From the NCBI GenBank assembly GCA_947495555.1, contig CANLZI010000001.1, forward strand, positions 1,898,861-1,962,860: 64,000 nucleotides of DNA, given 5' to 3'. A model generated the notes under the pieces. That model was given only the letters and a program-made list of their open reading frames with translations. It was not told the DNA's origin and searched no databases. The position numbers were made by a program, and so were the translations under genes. Below, one piece after another: positions 21,201 through 27,965 of this stretch. Each line of letters begins with the position of its first letter. Position 1 is the stretch's first letter. The DNA comes from an uncultured Erythrobacter sp. Its GTDB lineage: Bacteria > Pseudomonadota > Alphaproteobacteria > Sphingomonadales > Sphingomonadaceae.

Positions 21201-21282
21201 TCGGGAAGGCAGTCTTCGGCAGGAAGACAGTGTCCTTGTAATCGCGCTGTGCGTCGCTGGGCGTTTTATCGGCGTCAGACAT
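18220..21282 (-). CDS. ileS: Isoleucyl-tRNA synthetase
   Basis: A 1020-residue class I synthetase. The HIGH signature is in PYANGDMHIGHALNHILKD. The editing domain follows (VIWTTTPWTIPVNQALAYG, ESGTGLVHMAPDHGEDDFEL). The second signature reads KQSKS (DAKGFKQSKSLGN) instead of KMSKS. The C-terminal zinc finger is present as HKCGRCWRLL with GALCGRCDDAV. Length and domain order are those of the bacterial enzyme that carries the zinc domain. It is followed by lspA with a 4-base overlap, and GDPD lies 62 bases upstream on the same strand. Confidence 0.97.
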   Translation of the reverse strand: MSDADKTPSDAQRDYKDTVFLPKTAFPMKAGLPQKEPGIEARWREIDLYKQLREARAGREKFILHDGPPYANGDMHIGHALNHILKDTVCRTQNLLGKDAPYVPGWDCHGLPIEWKVEEKYRKKKLNKDEVPAKEFRAECRAYAQHWVDTQREQLKRLGIMGDWDNPYLTMDFQAEGTIVSELLKFAEAGNLYRGSKPVMWSPVERTALAEAEVEYEDLTDSPQIDVAFEITESPIEELVGAHAVIWTTTPWTIPVNQALAYGPDVEYVLATICADATDSAAADVVAQNASLDLMADDKRILIAKPLLEAFGQRLDAYLEAASDGAIELTEFSFGDSQYDLEKAKTFKGSDLAGTKVRHPMHHLGGFYATPRPMLEGDFVTTESGTGLVHMAPDHGEDDFELCKANGINPVFAVMDDGRYRDDWEWLGGADDRRRAVINKPFNAPDGPICSDLREAGALLSASADYAHSYPHSWRSKAKVIFRCTPQWFVPMDKDLPWLEPKSAEDKSWEDEGGAIDPSEETLCAAPTLRERALEEIERVEFVPPKGQNRIGSMVEGRPDWVLSRQRAWGVPITLFLKAGTSEYLQDEAVNARIVAAVHADGVDAWDEARKAEFLGPDYNPDDYEMVTDILDVWFDSGCTHAFVLESGRWPDLQWPANLYLEGSDQHRGWFQSSLLQSCATRGRAPYDQVLTHGFTMDAKGFKQSKSLGNTTDPIKVMEQYGADIIRLWALSVDFTEDHRIGDEILKGVGDQYRRLRNTFRYLLGALDGFIGDMSDGGEIPELEVYVLALLGDLDAKLKAAAEGYDFNAYTRLLVDFCNEDLSAFFFDIRKDTLYCDGPDSTTRNAYRTVLDLLFHALVRYAAPVLVYTAEEVWKSRYPEDDEPDEDGNAGSVHLLEWPSIPQVGAPDPRWAALRALRERVTEAIEPLRREKTIRSSLEADVTVPASAVPDGFTDEQLAELFITASVSRSNEGDEVIVTKTSEHKCGRCWRLLPDVAEDGALCGRCDDAVAQLDAMEAAQ

Positions 21283-21344
21283 AATCGCGCGGCGTTAGGG
21301 CAATTGTGCGCAGCAATAAAGTGGAATGAGCGCAGCAGGCCACA

Positions 21345-22397
21345 CTATTGCGCTGCCCGGCGTGCTGCGAGTGCTGCAAAGCCTGCATCGATTTCTTCCT
21401 GAGTGCGATCATCGAAGCGCTGGATTAGGGCTGGAATGATGTTGAAGCCATCCTCCACCCAGACATAACCGTTAAAGCTGTCGGGTATTTCGCCCAGCTG
21501 TTCGGGCAGGGTCAGGCCGCGCGCGGTGTCATCACCATGCGGGCCGATCACCAGCACTTTGCCGCCATGTTCCTCCATCCGCGCGATCAACCGGTTGGGC
21601 CATCCCCAAAACGCCCATTGGTAATTGAGCGGAACGATCATCGTGGCGCCCCGGCAGCTTTGCGGCAGATAGCTCGACCAGCCAAAGGTGACATAATCCT
21701 GGCTGCATTCGCGCGCCTCTGCCGGGCTCCATGCCCAAACATCGGGATGCAGCTCGCGTATGCGGGCGACTGGATCGGGGTGGCCGTAAAAGCCGTCACC
21801 AGCCTGTGCCGGGTCTCGGCCAATTACGGCCAGCTTGGCAGAGACCAGATCAGCCTCGTCGGCATCGCCCGATTTGAAATTGATCATCAACCGGCCCCGC
21901 CTCGGCAGAGCATCGGCCAGCTCTTCGATGGTCGGCATGGCGCCGACGAATTCGGCATCTCTGAAGGGAAATGTCTGACCGCCATCGGCGGTGTAACCAT
22001 AGCCAATATCGAGCGTTTTGAGCTGGGCTAGGGTCGCATCGCGCACATTGCCTGCGCCATCGGTTCGGCAATCGAGCGTCCAGTCATGGAACACCACCAT
22101 TTCGCCATCGGCAGTTGGGGCTACATCCACCTCCACCATCGCTGCGCCCAATTTCTGCGCGCGCAGAACACCGGCAATCGTGTTTTCCAGATAGCGATGG
22201 AATGGCGCTTCGATCCGGTCTGCTGTGCAGGTGTCGCGGCCAACGCCAGCATGATCATACAGCTGCGCCAATCCGCGATGCGCGATCAGCTTGGGTGCGC
22301 CCTTGGGGTCAGGAGCCAACCAACTCGCATTCACCAAAGTCAGAACCAAAAACAGCAGGGCAAAGACAAAGCCTGCCCGCTTGAGCCAAATCCTCAT
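21345..22397 (-). CDS. Glycerophosphodiester phosphodiesterase-family protein
   Basis: A 350-residue TIM-barrel hydrolase of the GDPD family, which splits glycerophosphodiesters into sn-glycerol-3-phosphate and an alcohol. An N-terminal membrane segment (GFVFALLFLVLTLVNASWLA) anchors or exports it. The metal and catalytic motifs are LIAHRGLAQ, AMVEVDVAPTADGEMVVFHD and WTLDCRTDG. The start codon overlaps the ribF stop (ATGA), placing it in the purine/folate/flavin operon. Membrane-anchored GDPD proteins can have other phosphodiester substrates, so the exact one is open. Confidence 0.88.
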   Translation of the reverse strand: MRIWLKRAGFVFALLFLVLTLVNASWLAPDPKGAPKLIAHRGLAQLYDHAGVGRDTCTADRIEAPFHRYLENTIAGVLRAQKLGAAMVEVDVAPTADGEMVVFHDWTLDCRTDGAGNVRDATLAQLKTLDIGYGYTADGGQTFPFRDAEFVGAMPTIEELADALPRRGRLMINFKSGDADEADLVSAKLAVIGRDPAQAGDGFYGHPDPVARIRELHPDVWAWSPAEARECSQDYVTFGWSSYLPQSCRGATMIVPLNYQWAFWGWPNRLIARMEEHGGKVLVIGPHGDDTARGLTLPEQLGEIPDSFNGYVWVEDGFNIIPALIQRFDDRTQEEIDAGFAALAARRAAQ

Positions 22398-23320
22398 GCA
22401 AGCAGCTCGCGGGCCCGGTCACAATCCTTGCCGATTTGCTCGATCAGCGCATCCAGCCCGTCATATTTTGCCTCGGGCCGCAGGAAATGGTGCAAATGCA
22501 CCTCGATCTCTTGCCCGTACAAATCGCCGTCAAAATCGAAGAAATGCGGCTCCAACAGCTCTTTGGGCGGCTCGAACTGAGGGCGGATACCCATATTGGC
22601 CGCGCCTTTCAGCACTTGCCCGGTGCTGAGGATGGTGGTGGTCACGGCATAGATGCCGTATTTGGGGCGCAGATATTTATCCATCGCAAGATTGGCGGTG
22701 GGAAAGCCGATTTCCCGGCCGCGTTTGTCGCCATGTTCAACAATGCCGCGAATGGCGAAGGGGCGTGACAGCAGCCGGGCTGCCTCTTGCGGATCGCCAG
22801 CGCGCAAGGCGTCACGAACGCGGCTGGAGGATACGGGCTCGCCCTGATCCATCACCGCGGGCACGGTGCGCGATTGCAGCCCCAGTTCGCCGCCCAAACT
22901 GCGCAGCAAATCGATATTGCCCTTGGCGCCCTTGCCAAAGGAGAAGTCTTCGCCCGTGACAACCCCATAGGCACCCAATCGCTCGATCAGGATTTTGGCA
23001 ATGAAGTCTTCCGCACTCAGGCCGGACAATTCAGCATCGAAGTGGAACACCAGCATCGCTGTCGCCCCAGCTTCCAGATACAATTCCTGGCGTTGCTCCA
23101 GCGTGGTCAGGCGAAAGGCGGGTGCATCGGGTTTGAAAAACTGCACTGGATGCGGGTCAAAAGTGGCGATGATGGAAGGTCGGCCATCTTCCTGCGCCCA
23201 TTTGATCGCTTCGCCAGCGACCGCCTGATGCCCTTTGTGAAAACCGTCAAAATTTCCCAGCGCGATGATCGCACCGCGCAAGGGCTTGGGGACAGTATCG
23301 CGGTGGTCAAGCCATCTCAT
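22394..23320 (-). CDS. ribF: Bifunctional riboflavin kinase/FAD synthetase
   Basis: A 308-residue cytoplasmic enzyme making FMN and then FAD. The N-terminal nucleotidyltransferase domain has LGNFDGFHKGHQAV (the HxGH-like site) and TGEDFSFGKGAKG. The C-terminal riboflavin kinase domain begins near residue 185 and has GREIGFPTANLAM. The start overlaps folA by 4 bases and the end overlaps GDPD by 4 bases. FAD made here would feed the many flavoenzymes of the catabolic region. Confidence 0.96.
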   Translation of the reverse strand: MRWLDHRDTVPKPLRGAIIALGNFDGFHKGHQAVAGEAIKWAQEDGRPSIIATFDPHPVQFFKPDAPAFRLTTLEQRQELYLEAGATAMLVFHFDAELSGLSAEDFIAKILIERLGAYGVVTGEDFSFGKGAKGNIDLLRSLGGELGLQSRTVPAVMDQGEPVSSSRVRDALRAGDPQEAARLLSRPFAIRGIVEHGDKRGREIGFPTANLAMDKYLRPKYGIYAVTTTILSTGQVLKGAANMGIRPQFEPPKELLEPHFFDFDGDLYGQEIEVHLHHFLRPEAKYDGLDALIEQIGKDCDRARELLA

Positions 23321-23829
23321 TGGGCGGCGTCCTCATCATGGCGGCGGTAGGTTACGAAGGAATATGCGGGCATGTCGCCAGCGGCTGGATGATCTTCGCG
23401 AGCGGTGACTTTCCATTCCGCATTGATGGGCTTCATGAAGGTGTCGCCTGTAAAATCGGCATGGATCTCGGTCACTTCGATACGGTGGGCCAAAGGCCGG
23501 AACACGTCGTAAATGGCAGCCCCGCCGACCACGGCGATGGGGCCATCCTCATTTTCTTGTCGTGCTAGAGCAAGGGCTTCCTTGGTGGAGCGTGCGACCT
23601 CTGCCCCATCGCTGTCCCAGCTTTCACGCCGGGTCAAGACTATGTGGCGACGGCCGGGAAGGATCCCGGGCAAGCTTTCAAAGGTCTTGCGCCCCATGAT
23701 CATCGGCTTGCCCAAGGTCAGCGCCTTGAACCGCTTCAAATCAGCAGGAAGGTGCCAGGGAAGCTTGCCGTCCTTGCCAATCGTGCCGTTGGCGGCGCGG
23801 GCGTAAATCAGAAATATCTCTTGTGTCAT
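23317..23829 (-). CDS. folA: Dihydrofolate reductase
   Basis: A 170-residue NADPH-dependent enzyme regenerating tetrahydrofolate. Diagnostic segments are IYARAANGTIGKDGKLPWHL (substrate side, with the acidic residue in PADLKRFK), MIMGRKTFESLPGILPGR (NADPH side), and AVVGGAAIYDVF. Its start overlaps the purK stop by one base (TAATG) and its stop overlaps ribF, so all three are translationally coupled. No thyA is next to it. Confidence 0.96.
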   Translation of the reverse strand: MTQEIFLIYARAANGTIGKDGKLPWHLPADLKRFKALTLGKPMIMGRKTFESLPGILPGRRHIVLTRRESWDSDGAEVARSTKEALALARQENEDGPIAVVGGAAIYDVFRPLAHRIEVTEIHADFTGDTFMKPINAEWKVTAREDHPAAGDMPAYSFVTYRRHDEDAAQ

Positions 23830-24908
23830 TATGGGCGCTTTGCCCCATCAACGGCTGGACCAACCCGCGTCAAATGGCCCATCTTGCGGCCATCGCGCGC
23901 CTCTTTCTTGCCATAGAGGTGCAAATGCGCCTCTCCGTCTTCGGCCAGAACATCATATGCGGTCAGCGCATCTGCGCCGACGATATTGTCCATCGCAATA
24001 GTTTCAAACCGTGTGCCGGTTGCACCCAAGGGAAGGTTGCAAATTGCGCGAATGTGGTTTTCGAACTGGCTGGTTGCAGCCCCCTCGATGGTCCAGTGAC
24101 CAGAATTGTGAACCCGCGGAGCCATTTCGTTGAATACTGGGCCGTTCGCGGTGGCGAAGAACTCCAGCGTGATCACACCGACATAGCCCAGCGCTTCGGC
24201 AACTTGCGCTGCGATATCGCGCGCCGCCGCGACTTGGTTCTGGATCAGATTTGATGCTGGCAGGGTGGAGGTGACCAACATTCCGCCCGAATGCGCGTTT
24301 TGCGCCGAATCCCAAAAGCGCACTTCGCCATCTTGGCCGCGCACCATGATGACAGAGAACTCTGCCTCAAATTCGACCAGACCTTCATAAACGCATTCCG
24401 CATTCGGCAATCTGATCGCATCGGCATCACGCGCGCCGAAAATGCGCCATTGGCCCTTGCCATCATAGCCATCGCGGCAGGTCTTCAAGATCCCCGGAGC
24501 GCCGATCCGTTCAATCGCATTGGCCAGATCCTGCGGGCCGTCGACCAAGGCAAAAGGTGCAGGCTGCGCGCCAAAACCTTGGGCAAAGCGCTTTTCTTTC
24601 AGGCGGTCTTGTGCCGTTTCAAGCGCGCGCTTGTGCGGCATCAATTTGTCGCCGAGCGCGGCCAATGGCTCAACCGGCACATTCTCGAATTCAAATGTGA
24701 TCACGTCGCACTGTTCAGCAAAACGCGTCAGCGTCGCATTGTCGGTCCATGGGGCGCAGGTAAACTCGGCGCTGACGTCAGCGGCCACGCTCTCGCGATC
24801 GGGGCAATAGATATGGCAGCGGTAACCCAATTGCGCGGCAGCCATCGCCAGCATGCGGCCCAATTGCCCGCCGCCAAGAATGCCGATTGTTGATCCGGGA
24901 GCTAACAT
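23829..24908 (-). CDS. purK: 5-(carboxyamino)imidazole ribonucleotide synthase
   Basis: A 359-residue ATP-grasp enzyme of purine synthesis that carboxylates AIR to N5-CAIR. It begins with GSTIGILGGGQLGRMLAMAA, followed by the ATP-grasp parts GAPGILKTCRDGYDGKGQWR, FEAEFSVIMVRGQDGEV and NEMAPRVHNSGHWTIEGA. It lies 13 bases after purE and acts on the product passed to PurE. Length and motifs are complete. Confidence 0.96.
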   Translation of the reverse strand: MLAPGSTIGILGGGQLGRMLAMAAAQLGYRCHIYCPDRESVAADVSAEFTCAPWTDNATLTRFAEQCDVITFEFENVPVEPLAALGDKLMPHKRALETAQDRLKEKRFAQGFGAQPAPFALVDGPQDLANAIERIGAPGILKTCRDGYDGKGQWRIFGARDADAIRLPNAECVYEGLVEFEAEFSVIMVRGQDGEVRFWDSAQNAHSGGMLVTSTLPASNLIQNQVAAARDIAAQVAEALGYVGVITLEFFATANGPVFNEMAPRVHNSGHWTIEGAATSQFENHIRAICNLPLGATGTRFETIAMDNIVGADALTAYDVLAEDGEAHLHLYGKKEARDGRKMGHLTRVGPAVDGAKRP

Positions 24909-24921
24909 AGTGATGGTGCCA

Positions 24922-25401
24922 CTAATCGGTTGGAGTGTCGGCTACGCCAGCGCTGCGCGATGCGCGCCAATCCTGCAGGCGCTCGGACAAATCTTCGTCC
25001 GAAATCGCCAGAATTGCAGCGGCCAGTAATCCGGCGTTGGTTGCACCCGCCTCGCCAATGGCAAGCGTTCCAGTGGGAACCCCGGCTGGCATCTGCACGA
25101 TGGAAAGCAGGCTATCCAAGCCCGACAGCGCCTTGGATTGGACCGGAACGCCCAACACGGGCAGATGGGTCATCGCGGCGATCATGCCGGGCAGATGGGC
25201 GGCTCCGCCAGCACCCGCTATGATCACGTCAAATCCTTCGCCCTCGGCACCTTTGGCAAAGGCGGCCATCCGGTCCGGTGTGCGGTGCGCAGAGACGATC
25301 CGTGCTTCATGCTCCACTTCCAGTTCTTCCAGAACCTTGGCGGTACATTTCATGGTCGGCCAGTCGGATTGGCTGCCCATAACGATAGCTACTTTTGCGA
25401 T
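24922..25401 (-). CDS. purE: N5-CAIR mutase PurE with a probable ATC start codon
   Basis: A homo-octameric mutase converting N5-CAIR to [18 protein letters not shown] is the phosphate-binding start; SAHRTPDRM and [16 protein letters not shown] are the active-site loops. The family normally begins with [13 protein letters not shown]. Here the codon at that place (25401-25399) is ATC, preceded at 8 bases by GGGAG; no ATG, GTG or TTG lies in frame between the gpmA stop and ATG 25380. Starting at ATG 25380 would delete the first beta-strand. I therefore give the ATC start (159 residues) and mark it as inference. Confidence 0.88.
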   Translation of the reverse strand: MAKVAIVMGSQSDWPTMKCTAKVLEELEVEHEARIVSAHRTPDRMAAFAKGAEGEGFDVIIAGAGGAAHLPGMIAAMTHLPVLGVPVQSKALSGLDSLLSIVQMPAGVPTGTLAIGEAGATNAGLLAAAILAISDEDLSERLQDWRASRSAGVADTPTD

Positions 25402-25430
25402 GCCCTTGTCTCCCTTATCGCGCGCAGTGC

Positions 25431-26117
25431 TCAGCTGTCCTTGAGATAATACCGTTCTGCCGGGCGCATCGCCTCGTCAAAATCATAGATGATCGGTTGC
25501 CCGGTCGGTATCTCCAGCCCTGTAATGTCCTCGTCAGAGATGTTCGACAGATGCTTAACCAGAGCGCGCAAGGAATTGCCATGCGCAGAAATGATCACAG
25601 TCTCGCCGCTGGCCAAAACCGGCAGAATGTCGCTTTCCCAATAGGGCAGAACGCGCTCAATCGTCAGCTTCAGGCTTTCAGTTTTGGGAACATCGATCCC
25701 GGCATAGCGCGGGTCTGCACCCGGATCATATTCGCTGCCCGGCTCCATCGGAGGTGGAGGCACGTCAAAACTGCGCCGCCAGATATGCACCTGCTCATCG
25801 CCATGCTTGTCGCGCGTTTCCTGCTTGTTGAGACCAGTCAGCCCGCCATAATGCCGCTCGTTCAGGCGCCAATCCTTGGTCACTGGCAACCATAGTCTGC
25901 CTGCTTCTTCCAGGGCCAGATTGAGCGTCTTGATTGCGCGGGTCTGGAACGAGGTGAAGCAGGTGGTGGGAAGCACGCCCTTTTCCAGCATCAATGCGCC
26001 TGCCGCTTTGGCTTCGGCCACGCCTTTTTCGGTCAGATCAACATCCCACCAACCGGTGAAACGGTTTTCCAAATTCCACTGGCTTTGGCCATGGCGAACG
26101 AGGATCAGTTTTGGGAT
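25431..26117 (-). CDS. gpmA: 2,3-bisphosphoglycerate-dependent phosphoglycerate mutase, probable ATC start
   Basis: A glycolytic mutase interconverting 3- and 2-phosphoglycerate. The catalytic His is in [12 protein letters not shown]; the second active-site elements are [13 protein letters not shown], and [10 protein letters not shown] holds the other His. Homologues start M-P-x-L-ILVRHG. Here that codon (26117-26115) is ATC, with GGAG 7 bases upstream. The nearest ordinary start, TTG at 26153, lacks a properly spaced Shine-Dalgarno and adds 12 unconserved residues. With ATC the protein is 228 residues, the usual size. It heads the operon with purE, purK, folA and ribF. Confidence 0.9.
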   Translation of the reverse strand: MPKLILVRHGQSQWNLENRFTGWWDVDLTEKGVAEAKAAGALMLEKGVLPTTCFTSFQTRAIKTLNLALEEAGRLWLPVTKDWRLNERHYGGLTGLNKQETRDKHGDEQVHIWRRSFDVPPPPMEPGSEYDPGADPRYAGIDVPKTESLKLTIERVLPYWESDILPVLASGETVIISAHGNSLRALVKHLSNISDEDITGLEIPTGQPIIYDFDEAMRPAERYYLKDS

Positions 26118-26169
26118 TGTCTTGCTCCGGCGTGGGAATAAACTTTGAGGCAAACCTTACCGTGGTTCC

Positions 26170-26316
26170 CTAGCTTTCGCTTTTGGGCTTGGAAAGGGTT
26201 TGTGCGTCCGAATCGCTCATTTGGCGGGCCTGCGCTTTTCGGCGACGCAAATTTTCTCGCAATTTGGCGGCCAATTTCTCTTCGCGCGACATATTGTTGC
26301 TCTTATCTTCACTCAT
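26170..26316 (-). CDS. Small highly charged hypothetical protein
   Basis: A 48-residue protein (MSEDKSNNMSREEKLAAKLR onwards), mostly one Lys/Arg/Glu-rich amphipathic helix followed by a Ser/Lys tail. It resembles the small conserved hypothetical proteins often seen in sphingomonads. ATG at 26316 is preferred to the longer in-frame start at 26352. The gene lies about 50 bases upstream of gpmA on the same strand. No function can be assigned. Confidence 0.6.
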   Translation of the reverse strand: MSEDKSNNMSREEKLAAKLRENLRRRKAQARQMSDSDAQTLSKPKSES

Positions 26317-26392
26317 GGGAAATGCTTTGCCGCTATTAGGCTGCAAGCTCAAGCTTTGAGGCGATCTAGGCGCGCGATTGGCTTGACATTGC

Positions 26393-26440
26393 GCCCATGC
26401 ATGACAATAGGCGCGCCAGCCTTTTATAAGGCCGTTTGCA
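26393..26440 (+). promoter_or_regulatory. Candidate promoter for tRNA-Thr
   Basis: ATGACA (26411-26416), an 18-base spacer and TATAAG (26435-26440) form a plausible -35/-10 pair that would start about 20 bases before the tRNA. A perfect TTGACA at 26393-26398 with AATAGG 17 bases later is a weaker alternative. Confidence 0.45.
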
Positions 26441-26467
26441 TTGCCCCTAAATGGGCATTGCCGGAAC

Positions 26468-26542
26468 GCCGCGGTAGCTCAGTGGTAGAGCGCACCCTTG
26501 GTAAGGGTGAGGCCGAGAGTTCAATTCTCTCTCGTGGCACCA
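26468..26542 (+). tRNA. tRNA-Thr (anticodon GGT)
   Basis: A 75-base cloverleaf with encoded CCA. The acceptor stem pairs GCCGCGG with TCGTGGC (two G-T pairs). The D-arm is AGCTCAGTGGTAGAGC. The anticodon stem CACCC/GGGTG encloses TTGGTAA, giving GGT. The T-arm contains GAGAGTTCAATTCTCTC. It marks the left border of a small accessory stretch. Confidence 0.95.
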
Positions 26543-26652
26543 TTTCCCTTATCGATCGCCTTTGCGAATACTTCAGGCCTCAGGACGTTCTGCTTCCCAG
26601 CCGCCAATTTCGTCGCTGTCTGCATTTGGCCCCATTCTCACCATCACGTGAC

Positions 26653-26678
26653 GTCCGCTACTGGGGCGGAAAGCGGAC
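26653..26678. repeat. Inverted repeat GTCCGCT/AGCGGAC
   Basis: Perfect 7-bp arms with a 12-base loop between the tRNA and the Lrp gene, in 169 bases that hold no gene I can support. It looks like a short intergenic palindromic element; whether it is repeated in the genome cannot be seen here. Confidence 0.4.
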
Positions 26679-26711
26679 ACTAGTGGTCGATCAGCGGCAA
26701 AATTCAGACTT

Positions 26712-27149
26712 TCATGACAAAGATGAGGCGAGGATTTGTCGGGTAGTAATTTCCTGCAAACCCGAAAACTCCGCGAGTCTATCCCGCAATTGCGACAATT
26801 CCTCTAAGGACTCGCATTCGCAATACACAAGCATATCAAAATCACCGGCCAAGCAAAACGCAGCCTCTACTCCATCCAACGCGTGAGCCCGAGCGGCGAG
26901 TGCTTCACGTGAGCTGTCCGCTGCAAAACGCAAGGTGAAAAAGGCGCGGGTTACTGGAAGTTGGGTTCGATCGATATCGATCGTGTACCGCCTGATCACT
27001 CCAAGTTCTTCCAACCGAGTAACGCGGTCATGGGTTGAACTGCGTGATAAACCGATCTTACGCGCAAGCGAAACCAAGCTCTCTCGAGCGTTCGATTTAA
27101 GCGCCTTGATGATCGTTAAATCCTGAAGATCCAATCCACGCTTGCTCAT
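26712..27149 (-). CDS. Lrp/AsnC-family transcriptional regulator
   Basis: A 145-residue DNA-binding protein. The N-terminal winged helix-turn-helix is NARESLVSLARKIGLSRSST followed by VTRLEELGVIRRYTIDI. The C-terminal RAM ligand-binding domain begins near residue 60 (AFFTLRFAADSS, VEAAFCLAGDFDMLVYCECE). ATG at 27149 has GGAAGA upstream; the 80 in-frame codons before it overlap the divergent promoter and are not coding. It diverges from a LysE exporter gene, the arrangement of a regulator that senses an amino acid and controls its exporter. Confidence 0.92.
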   Translation of the reverse strand: MSKRGLDLQDLTIIKALKSNARESLVSLARKIGLSRSSTHDRVTRLEELGVIRRYTIDIDRTQLPVTRAFFTLRFAADSSREALAARAHALDGVEAAFCLAGDFDMLVYCECESLEELSQLRDRLAEFSGLQEITTRQILASSLS

Positions 27150-27213
27150 TCTTCCTCTCAGCGTGTGAACTACACCTGGAGAGTATCCAACATAGCGCCC
27201 TATGGTTGCAAGG

Positions 27214-27226
27214 TTGTTCCGGACAA
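27214..27226. promoter_or_regulatory. Candidate Lrp-type operator
   Basis: TTGTTCCGGACAA is a 13-base dyad with one mismatched pair, in the divergent region between the regulator and the exporter. A second TTCCGG follows at once. Its position suits autoregulation and exporter control; the assignment is inference. Confidence 0.4.
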
Positions 27227-27315
27227 TTTCCGGTCTTCCCGGCATTATGCGTGTATTTTCCTTCAGCCCAATCGGTAAAACCTTCCATGAAAATAGTGTT
27301 TTGATGGAGGTGAAT

Positions 27316-27933
27316 ATGGATTTCAGCCTATTCTTGATATTTGTCGCGACCACCCTTGTCGTTGTTGCCTCACCTGGCGCGGCAGCCATTGCGATCGCAT
27401 CTCAAGGCGCAGGCAATGGCCTTGCGCGGGCGCAGTCAGGAATCTTTGGAGTGGCCTCTGCTAATGCAGCCTTGTTCGCGTTCTCCGCGACTGGAATCTC
27501 TTCGATTATTCTGGCGTCTGATTTGATCTTTCAAGTGATCAAATGGCTCGGGGTAGCCTATCTGTCCTACCTTGGCCTGCGCGCAATATTCAGTAAATCC
27601 GGAGGATTGAATATTGCGAAAGGCGCAGCTGAAGGCATCTCAACACTGTTCGCAAAGGGTTTTGTCGTTGAGTTCACTAACCCCAAAGCTTTGCTGTTCT
27701 TTGCAGCCATACTTCCGCAGTTCCTCGATCTGTCGAACCCGATCCTACCGCAAATATTGGTTATGGGTGTGGCCACCGCCGTGTTGGATATCGCAGTTTA
27801 CACAGCCTATGCATGGTTTGGGGCTAGCCTAGCCAAACAAAGCCTGAGTAATCGCGCTGTCAAACTGATCAACACCGTCGCTGGTAGCGCCTTGTTGTTG
27901 ACCGCATTCCGTATTGCTAAGGTCACGGCATAA
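27316..27933 (+). CDS. LysE/RhtB-family amino-acid exporter
   Basis: A 205-residue inner-membrane translocator with six hydrophobic segments. The LysE signature SPGAAAIAIASQGAGNGLAR follows TM1; TM2 is NAALFAFSATGISSIILAS; then come WLGVAYLSYLGLRAIF, the conserved FTNPKALLFFAAILPQF, and two more helices to the end. ATG at 27316 has GGAGG five bases away; a longer in-frame start at 27202 is not supported. It is probably controlled by the divergent Lrp-type gene. The exported amino acid is unknown. Confidence 0.92.
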   Translation: MDFSLFLIFVATTLVVVASPGAAAIAIASQGAGNGLARAQSGIFGVASANAALFAFSATGISSIILASDLIFQVIKWLGVAYLSYLGLRAIFSKSGGLNIAKGAAEGISTLFAKGFVVEFTNPKALLFFAAILPQFLDLSNPILPQILVMGVATAVLDIAVYTAYAWFGASLAKQSLSNRAVKLINTVAGSALLLTAFRIAKVTA

Positions 27934-27965
27934 TCAAATTTGCGAAGTTAGATTTGGAGAAATTC

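Noticed and set aside
26468..26542. Phage or island attachment site at the tRNA-Thr 3' end
   Set aside because: No integrase and no direct repeat of the tRNA end was found in the following sequence.
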